Below are positions 5,898 through 10,955 of a DNA stretch of 10,955 bases, one piece after another. A program made the position numbers and the translations under genes. Location: NCBI GenBank assembly GCA_023253495.1, contig JALRGF010000166.1:1-10955 (forward strand), given 5' to 3'. The notes below the pieces were generated by a model. The model saw only the letters and a program-made list of their open reading frames with translations, did not search any database and was not told the DNA's origin. Position 1 is the first letter of the stretch, and each line of letters starts with the position of its first letter. This DNA is from Verrucomicrobiales bacterium. GTDB lineage: Bacteria > Verrucomicrobiota > Verrucomicrobiia > Verrucomicrobiales > V1-33.

Positions 5898-8174
5898 TTA
5901 CCGCCGGAGCCAGCGGTCCAGAAACCGGAATGTCCCCTGCCCGTGGATGGTGTGCGGGCCGTTGAAGAATTCGATTTCGGTGCGATCGGCCAGCCCGAGG
6001 GTGGAGTAATGGCGTCGGGTGCGCGCGAATTCATAGGCCACCCATTCGTCGCAGCTGACGCCGTCTTGGTGGCCGCGCTCAACCATGAACGGCCGGGGAA
6101 AGATGAGCCAGCTCATTTCGGCGTAGTTGAATGTGTTGCCGAGGTTCCATTCGGCCATGTCGTATTCGACGGTATGGAGGTAGCTGTACGGGGTGGTGGC
6201 GTCGACGGTTTTCCAGATCCATTCGTTGAAGTCGGCGGAGCAGATGCTCAGGCAGTAGTCCGGGAGCAGGGCGGGCAGGCGCATGGCGGATTTGCCGCCG
6301 TAGCTCAGGCCGTAGAACGCGAGGCGTGACGGATCCACGGCCGGCAGTGATTTGAGCCAGGTGAGGATGGTTTCGTGCTGGCGGACGATCACGCTCCAGA
6401 GTGAGAGGCCGAGCGGCCAGGCGCGCTGGCAGAGCTGGCGGAAGCGGGTTTCGCCGATGTACGGGTTCTGCGGGGCGAAGACGATGTAGCCTTGTTCGGC
6501 GAGACGGGCGGCGTAGGCGTGATAAGCGGGGTGGTCGAGGGCGGGATCGGCGACGTCCGACGGGCGTCCTTCCAGGCCGTGCTGGCAGACGACGACCGGG
6601 CGGCGTTCGCCGGGCCGGAGGTTTTTCGGCAGCAGGAGGATGCCGCTGGCAAGGACCTCGGGATAGACATTGAGCGCCACCTCCCATCCGGTGAAGGCCG
6701 CGGTGTCGTAGAGCGGCCGCGACCGGGCGTTCGGTGGCACCGTGGCGGGTGGCAGGTACCCGATCGGGCCGTTCCAGAACGCCTCGCGGTAAGCGGCCGC
6801 CGAGGCGGCAAAGGCCTCCGCGGAGGAAAAATCCGCCTGTTTCCAGTAGTCGCCGCGGGAATTCTGGCCCTGCCGCATCAGGTGCTGGGTGTCGTCCAGC
6901 AGCGCGCGGAACCGGCGGGCCTGGCGCGCGGATTCGTCGGTCGGTGCGCCGGTGGCGGCGGCCTCGACCGGTGCCAGGCGTCGCCCGGAAGGAGTCGATC
7001 CCGCGGCCGGCGGCACGGCGCGGGCCAGCCACGCCTCGCCGTCGGTGTGTCGCGAAAAGCCGGCGGTGCTTGCAGGACCGGCGGTGCCGGTGGTGGCGGG
7101 GCCGTCTGGCCAGAGCCGGCGCACGCGTTCCGGCGTGAGCAGGGCGCCGGCCTCGCGGAGTTCTTCGGGTGTCGGGTCACGGAGTTCCCCCGGGGCGCCG
7201 CCGCCGTCGTCGGTCAGGCGGCCCTGCGGCCAGCCGGCGTCGAGCACGGCCAGCGGCCGCGGCGCGATGAGGGAGGCCAGCTCGGCCGTTCCGAACGACC
7301 GGAGCAATCCGAAGACGGTGCGATCCAGCGGTTGTTGCCAGAGGGTGTCGAACGAGGTGAACGCGCCTTCCACGGCCACGCGGTCCCACTCCGGCGCCGC
7401 CGCTCCCGCCAGCAGCGCAAGGTATCCTCCGTCGCCACTGCCGACCAGGTGAATGCCGGCTCCGGGGATTTCGGCCCGCAGGGCGGCGGCGCCGGCGCGG
7501 GCCGTCTGGATTTCGTATCCGGCCATGGTGCGACCCATTTCGAAGGCGGCGCGCCAGATCACCTCGCGCTGCGAGTAGCGGAATTTCCGTCCGTCCGGCG
7601 AGGCGGCCCCGGTCCGGCGGTCAAGCATCGACACGGCCAGCACGGTGGCTCCGTCCGCGGCCAGGCGGTTGGCCCACCGGCGATCCGGCGGCAGTCCGGG
7701 GGTCAGGCCGAAACTGTCTTCCGGCGTGGTGCCGCAGCCGGGCAGCACGAGAACACAGCGGGAGTCGCCGGGGATAAAAAGGCCATCGGCACGCCCGTCC
7801 GGCGACACCGGCCATTCCACGTGGACGATGTTCCGGCCGCCGAGAGTGCCGGCCGGTTTTCCCGGCTCCAGGCGGACGCCGGCCGCAACCTGTTCCAGCC
7901 CCAGCCGCTCCCGCAACTCCGCCGGCTTCGGCTGGTGCCGTGCCTGCCACTCGGCGAACTCTCCGGTCTCAGGCGTGAAGCGCGCCGCCCGTTCCATGGC
8001 GGCCTCGGCCGTGCGTCTTTCGAAAAACCGATGGATCCCTTCGACCATCGGGGCGGACAGGTCTTCGGGACCGGTCAGGGGCTGGGTGCCCGGCAGCGGG
8101 CCCGCCGCTGCCGCCGCCCAGCCGGCGGCGAGCATCAGGGAAAGAATGCGAAGAGCGATGGCGGCGGATGGCAT
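5898..8174 (-). CDS. Secreted protein with two alpha/beta-hydrolase domains (esterase/acetyl xylan esterase-like)
   Basis: The 758-residue product starts with a signal peptide, MPSAAIALRILSLMLAAGW followed by an Ala run, with likely cleavage near residue 23. The frame is open 59 codons further upstream, but the signal peptide fixes ATG 8174 as the probable start. The N-terminal hydrolase-like half (about 30-400) contains VLVLPGCG and the elbow-like VGSGDGGYLALLAG around residue 248, where the usual serine is missing. The C-terminal half (about 480-758) has the oxyanion-type VVVCQHGLEG, the nucleophile elbow FYGLSYGG with Ser624, an acid in GHQDGVS (Asp704) and PHTIHG (His741 or His744), so it should be active. 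A low-complexity Ala/Pro-rich linker joins them. It probably cleaves ester groups from a carbohydrate or similar substrate outside the cytoplasm; the family is close to dienelactone-hydrolase or acetyl xylan esterase types. It is a single gene facing the murJ block. Confidence 0.87.
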   Translation of the reverse strand: MPSAAIALRILSLMLAAGWAAAAAGPLPGTQPLTGPEDLSAPMVEGIHRFFERRTAEAAMERAARFTPETGEFAEWQARHQPKPAELRERLGLEQVAAGVRLEPGKPAGTLGGRNIVHVEWPVSPDGRADGLFIPGDSRCVLVLPGCGTTPEDSFGLTPGLPPDRRWANRLAADGATVLAVSMLDRRTGAASPDGRKFRYSQREVIWRAAFEMGRTMAGYEIQTARAGAAALRAEIPGAGIHLVGSGDGGYLALLAGAAAPEWDRVAVEGAFTSFDTLWQQPLDRTVFGLLRSFGTAELASLIAPRPLAVLDAGWPQGRLTDDGGGAPGELRDPTPEELREAGALLTPERVRRLWPDGPATTGTAGPASTAGFSRHTDGEAWLARAVPPAAGSTPSGRRLAPVEAAATGAPTDESARQARRFRALLDDTQHLMRQGQNSRGDYWKQADFSSAEAFAASAAAYREAFWNGPIGYLPPATVPPNARSRPLYDTAAFTGWEVALNVYPEVLASGILLLPKNLRPGERRPVVVCQHGLEGRPSDVADPALDHPAYHAYAARLAEQGYIVFAPQNPYIGETRFRQLCQRAWPLGLSLWSVIVRQHETILTWLKSLPAVDPSRLAFYGLSYGGKSAMRLPALLPDYCLSICSADFNEWIWKTVDATTPYSYLHTVEYDMAEWNLGNTFNYAEMSWLIFPRPFMVERGHQDGVSCDEWVAYEFARTRRHYSTLGLADRTEIEFFNGPHTIHGQGTFRFLDRWLRR

Positions 8175-8365
8175 GCGATGATGCCATACCCGAGACCCGG
8201 CCGGTGTGGCCAGCGGGAAGTGTGGCCCTGCCGTGTTTTGCGGGGATGGGATCGGGGGACCGTGCGTGCGCGGGCGGCGGACGAACAGAGGGCGCCGGAA
8301 GGGCTGCGGCGGGCCTTCAAGCCGTCGCAGGATGCCTTGGGAGTCGGCCACAATGATGAGAAAAA

Positions 8366-8377
8366 CGTGTCGACATG
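8366..8377. promoter_or_regulatory. Possible operator palindrome upstream of vapBC
   Basis: The core tgtcgaca (8368-8375) is a perfect 8-base palindrome. It extends to 12 bases with one mismatched pair. It lies in a locally AT-richer stretch 25-37 bases upstream of the antitoxin start. Type II VapB antitoxins bind inverted repeats at their own promoter, so this could be the autoregulatory site. The core is short and could occur by chance; I find no convincing -35/-10 pair. The putative ribosome binding site agagg (8386-8390) follows, 12 bases before the ATG. Confidence 0.25.
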
Positions 8378-8402
8378 ATGCAAAAAGAGGATTTTTTCCC
8401 TC

Positions 8403-8627
8403 ATGCGAATCACGGTGGACATTGATAAAGACATTTTGTCCGAACTCATGCGCATCACCGGAGACCGGAACAAAAGTCCGGCGGTGGCGCGGGCGGTGAC
8501 GGAATACGTACGGCGTCAGCAGGCGCGGGAATTCGGGCGCATGATCCGGGAGGGAGTGTTTGATTATCCGGCTCCGGCGGCGGGCGCGGACGCCGGCAAT
8601 CCCGTCCCTCCCCTTTACCCGGACTGA
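8403..8627 (+). CDS. vapB: VapB-family antitoxin (ribbon-helix-helix)
   Basis: The 74-residue product has the layout of a ribbon-helix-helix antitoxin. A short strand, MRITVDID (1-8), is followed by helix A near 9-19 and helix B near 24-42 (SPAVARAVTEYVRRQQ). This N-terminal part would dimerise, bind operator DNA and repress the operon. The C-terminal portion, including EFGRMIREGVFDYP (43-56) and a Pro/Gly-rich tail, is where such antitoxins wrap round the toxin and block its active site. It resembles the small VapB proteins annotated as DUF2191 or VapB32-like. The toxin gene follows 6 bases after the stop in the same direction, the usual antitoxin-first order. The pair probably regulates itself by conditional cooperativity, as known for the family. 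Confidence 0.88.
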   Translation: MRITVDIDKDILSELMRITGDRNKSPAVARAVTEYVRRQQAREFGRMIREGVFDYPAPAAGADAGNPVPPLYPD

Positions 8628-8633
8628 CCGGTC

Positions 8634-9050
8634 ATGGTTCTGGTGGATTCCTCAGCTTGGGTCGAGTGCCTGCGCCGCAGCGGGGACATCGGGGTGAAAC
8701 TTGCCGTGGAAGGGCTGCTCGAGGCCTACGAGGCTCAGTGGTGTACGCCGGTCCGCCTGGAGGTCCTCGGAGGCGCGAGGGCGGAAGAACGGTCCGCGCT
8801 CAGCAAACGGTTTTCAGTCATTCCTTACCGCCCCTGCCGGGAGGATGATTGGGAGCGGGCCGTGGCGCTGGCCTGGAAACTCCGGGGTCACGGGGTGACA
8901 GTTCCGTGGCTGGATGTCCTCATCGCCGCCATCGCCCTGCACGACGGCGTGCGCGTCTACGCCGTCGATGCCCATTTCCGGACGATCGCGACCCACTGCG
9001 GAGTGAGGCTTTACTGCCCCGGCTACGGCGGAAAATTCAGCGAGGGCTGA
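8634..9050 (+). CDS. vapC: VapC-family toxin, PIN-domain ribonuclease
   Basis: This 138-residue PIN-domain protein is a predicted Mg2+-dependent endoribonuclease that stops translation, in known cases by cutting tRNA or the rRNA sarcin-ricin loop. The acidic active site is complete: Asp5 in VLVDSSAW, Glu43 in RLEVLGGA, Asp94 in PWLDVLIAAIA and Asp112 in VYAVDAHFRTIA. The length is typical of the family. It starts 6 bases after vapB and is probably translated with it. The gene ends 21 bases before the stop of the convergent binding-protein gene, and I see no clear terminator between them. The RNA target cannot be told from sequence. Confidence 0.92.
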   Translation: MVLVDSSAWVECLRRSGDIGVKLAVEGLLEAYEAQWCTPVRLEVLGGARAEERSALSKRFSVIPYRPCREDDWERAVALAWKLRGHGVTVPWLDVLIAAIALHDGVRVYAVDAHFRTIATHCGVRLYCPGYGGKFSEG

Positions 9051-9071
9051 GAGGCGGGAGGGCGGCCGGGG

Positions 9072-10724
9072 TCACGGGGCGCCGGCGGGCTGGAACACAC
9101 CGTCGGACCACGTGCCGTGGAATGACCATCGGAAGTCGCCGCCGTCAGGCTGCAATTTGTAGAAGCTGTACGCGCCGGAGCTGCGGTCTCCGGCGGCATT
9201 CAGCGCGGTGGGGCCGGTGAGGCCGGTGTAGGTCCCGGCCGACTGGATCACCTGCGACCGGAAGACGGAGCGGGCGGGCAGGATACCGGCGGGTTCGATG
9301 ACCCGGGCCAGGACCATGAGCGAGTCGTAGGCGGCGAGGGCGAAGGCTTCGGGTTGATTGCCGGTACGCATGCGGATCAGGCCGGCGACCGGCCACGAAT
9401 TCTCCAGCTGATCGGCGGGGATGCCGAGGGTGGGGCAGGGGAAACCGACGGTGGTGGCGAAACCGGCGGCGACGGGTTCGCGCAGGGCGGCGCTGAGTAC
9501 GGTGCCGTCACCTCCGTGCCACGGGACCGGGGGCAGGGAGGCCTCCGTGGCGGCGGCCCGGAAGAGGTCGGCGACTTCGTCGAAACCGGCGAGGTACACG
9601 CCGACCGGCCCGGTATTTCCGGCGGACGCCTGAGTGATCAATGAAGAGATCTGCTGGACGACGGGGGCGAAATCAGTGGTGGCGGGGTCGTAGGTGAAGC
9701 CGCCGGCGACGGTGCCCCCGAGGTCGGCGAACCGTTGACGCACCGAGTTGTACAGCCCGGTGTTGCCGACGTCATCGCGGGCCACGGTGACCAGGGTGCG
9801 GAGTCCTTCGGAGTAGGCGACGGAGGCGGAAGCGGCGGCCTCCAGGCGGTCGTCCGGGCAGAACCGGAGGAGCTGGTCGCGGGCGATGGCGAGGGAGGAG
9901 GCGGTGCTGCTCGGGCTGATCAGAAGCATGTTGAGGCGGTTGGCGACCGGGAGCAATTCGCGGGCTTCGGCGCTCGACTGCGGCCCGATGACCACGCGCA
10001 CGCCCAGATTGCGGAGTTCCCGGAGTTGTTCGACGGCCCGCTGGGGCTCGAGCCGGGTGTCGCGGACCTCCAGGACGTACCGGCCCGGGCGGCATTTGAC
10101 GGTGGCGTATTTGTTGAGTTGGGCGATGCCGACCTGAAGGGCGGCGAGGCAGTCCTGGCCGAGGGTTGACCAAGAACCGGTGAGCGAGAGCAGAGCGCCG
10201 ATTTTCACATCCCGGGGGATGGCGGTCGGGCGGGATCCTGCCGGGAACTGGGTGCAGGTGAGGTCCTGAAGCAGTTCGGGGTCGCGGATTTCCGGCAGTT
10301 CGGCAAAGGCGACGCGGATGCCGGTGACCAAGCCGGTGAGGCCGCGCAACGGAGTTTTATGGACCTGGATGATCCGGGTCTCGCCATTGATCAGCTGGTT
10401 GATTTCGAATTGCGTCAGCGGCAGCCCGCTCTGCATGACCGCCAGATCGTCGGCCTGGAACTGCGCCGCCAGTTCCGGAGGATAAAAGTCGTAATCCGTC
10501 TTCCCGACCAGATCGGCCGCCGTGGTCCCGGGAAATGACCCTTGCAGCGAAGCGACATAAGCCTCATTGGCCTCGACGAACACGCTGGCGGTGTCCTTGA
10601 TGATTTCGTAGAGCTGGGTTTCCTCCCATGGATTGGTGGGCGGAGTGAGCAGCGAGGCGTGCGCCGGCAGGGGCAGGACGAGGCTCAGGACGGCGGCGGC
10701 GGATCTGAGGAATCGATGAAACAT
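9072..10724 (-). CDS. Exported PAS domain fused to an ABC-type (Peripla_BP_6, LivK-like) substrate-binding protein
   Basis: The 550-residue product has a signal peptide at 1-23 (MFHRFLRSAAAVLSLVLPLP, cleavage after AHA). Residues about 37-142 form a PAS domain: VFVEANEAYVASL, then DLVGKTDYDFYPPELAAQFQ, DDLAVMQSGLPL and a final strand GIRVAFAELPE. Residues about 171-535 form a type I periplasmic binding fold: KIGALLSLTGSWSTLGQDC at 174-192, VVIGPQSSAEARELLPVANR at 244-263, LLISPSSTAS at 267-276 and TGPTALNAAGDRSSGAYSFY at 503-522. Binding folds of this type usually capture branched-chain amino acids, amides or related small molecules. No permease or ATPase gene is in the window. The PAS domain could sense a ligand or mediate dimerisation; this is inference. 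Start ATG 10724 follows agga closely and is supported by the signal peptide, although the same frame stays open upstream to the window edge. Confidence 0.88.
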   Translation of the reverse strand: MFHRFLRSAAAVLSLVLPLPAHASLLTPPTNPWEETQLYEIIKDTASVFVEANEAYVASLQGSFPGTTAADLVGKTDYDFYPPELAAQFQADDLAVMQSGLPLTQFEINQLINGETRIIQVHKTPLRGLTGLVTGIRVAFAELPEIRDPELLQDLTCTQFPAGSRPTAIPRDVKIGALLSLTGSWSTLGQDCLAALQVGIAQLNKYATVKCRPGRYVLEVRDTRLEPQRAVEQLRELRNLGVRVVIGPQSSAEARELLPVANRLNMLLISPSSTASSLAIARDQLLRFCPDDRLEAAASASVAYSEGLRTLVTVARDDVGNTGLYNSVRQRFADLGGTVAGGFTYDPATTDFAPVVQQISSLITQASAGNTGPVGVYLAGFDEVADLFRAAATEASLPPVPWHGGDGTVLSAALREPVAAGFATTVGFPCPTLGIPADQLENSWPVAGLIRMRTGNQPEAFALAAYDSLMVLARVIEPAGILPARSVFRSQVIQSAGTYTGLTGPTALNAAGDRSSGAYSFYKLQPDGGDFRWSFHGTWSDGVFQPAGAP

Positions 10725-10955
10725 ATCCTGACAGCCTATTCGATAGCCGGGCCCGGCGAAAGGGGCAATTCCGCGTCCCGAGCTGCCAGATCCACCACCC
10801 GAGCCGCCCGAGGGTCGGCCTCCTCCGGAACCGCCTGAACCTCCAGAGCCGCCAGATCCGCCAGGATCCGAGGGGCGGCCCCCTGATCCACCAGAGCCGC
10901 CAGAGCCACCTGAGCCGCCAGATCCACCAGAGGGGCGGCCCCCTGATCCACCTGA
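10725..10955 (-). other. Gly-Ser-rich open frame, in frame with the downstream binding protein
   Basis: Read on the minus strand from the window edge, 77 codons run without a stop straight into ATG 10724. They encode about four blocks of GGS repeats broken by RPS (SGGSGGRPSGGSGGSGG and similar), then a unique piece ending GPGYRIGCQD. There is no ATG, GTG or TTG in this frame, so if translated it belongs to a gene starting outside the window. Possibilities are a flexible linker joining an upstream domain to the binding protein, the relic of a gene tail, or untranslated repeat DNA. The signal peptide at 10724 argues that the binding protein normally starts there. A second minus frame, Ala/Val/Leu-rich, ends at TAG 10734-10736 and could instead be the tail of an upstream gene. 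Confidence 0.4.
10810..10955. repeat. 60-bp-period tandem repeat
   Basis: The same G/C-rich motif begins at 10810, 10870 and 10930, exactly 60 bases apart. The copies at 10870 and 10930 match over 23 bases (10870-10892 and 10930-10952), and the copy at 10810 is degenerate. Inside each unit are shorter 9-base-scale repeats of the ccaccagag/ccgccagag type. The period equals 20 codons. It reads as Gly-Gly-Ser on the minus strand and Pro-Pro-Glu/Asp on the plus strand. The array continues past the window edge, so the copy number is unknown. Confidence 0.85.

Noticed and set aside
6492..8378. A 628-codon plus-strand open frame antisense to the hydrolase gene
   Set aside because: Its product is Gly/Arg-rich without domain signals, while the opposite strand encodes a signal peptide and clear hydrolase motifs. 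Long antisense open frames are expected in DNA this GC-rich.
8175..8402. Divergent spacer between the hydrolase and vapB examined for small genes or RNAs
   Set aside because: The open frames through it are extensions or shadows of neighbours with no conserved motif. Apart from the short palindrome and ribosome binding site near vapB I see nothing in it.
10736..10951. Ala/Val/Leu-rich minus-strand frame through the tandem repeat, ending at TAG 10734-10736
   Set aside because: Its only start is a GTG inside the repeat, and copy differences fall on its second codon position (third of the Gly-Ser frame), so most would change the protein. It is kept only as an alternative for an upstream gene tail.

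Overview
The window is about 11 kb of very GC-rich bacterial DNA. It is densely coded and shows no rRNA, tRNA, CRISPR array, insertion sequence or integrase. The sequence alone does not fix the host. The high GC content, the GYF-type membrane protein upstream of murJ, the large secreted tandem alpha/beta-hydrolase and a Gram-negative style signal peptide on an ABC-type binding protein would fit Verrucomicrobiota (Opitutaceae-like); this is an inference, not an identification.

Left block, all on the plus strand (1-5807). In order it holds the end of a multi-pass membrane protein of unknown function, overlapped by 4 bases (ATGA) by a phospholipase D/cardiolipin synthase gene; RNase PH (rph); a GYF-domain membrane protein; the lipid II flippase murJ; and a small exported protein of unknown function whose ribosome binding site overlaps the murJ stop. 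These are mostly housekeeping genes of envelope lipid synthesis, tRNA 3' maturation and peptidoglycan export. Short gaps suggest one or two operons.

Middle block, minus strand (5898-8174). A single large secreted protein carries two alpha/beta-hydrolase domains. The second has a complete-looking Ser-Asp-His triad and the first has lost its serine nucleophile. It converges on the murJ block.

Right block. After a 228-base divergent spacer comes a compact VapB/VapC type II toxin-antitoxin pair on the plus strand (8403-9050). Converging on it from the minus strand is an exported protein that joins a PAS domain to a branched-chain-amino-acid-type periplasmic binding domain (9072-10724), with no transporter genes beside it. 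Upstream of that gene, running off the window edge, is a 60-bp-period tandem repeat. On the minus strand it reads as Gly-Gly-Ser repeats in the same open frame as the binding protein.

The items most worth a second look are the exported PAS/binding-protein fusion, the in-frame Gly-Ser repeat ahead of it, and the half-degenerate double hydrolase. I see no clear multi-gene novel defence or biosynthetic system in the window.
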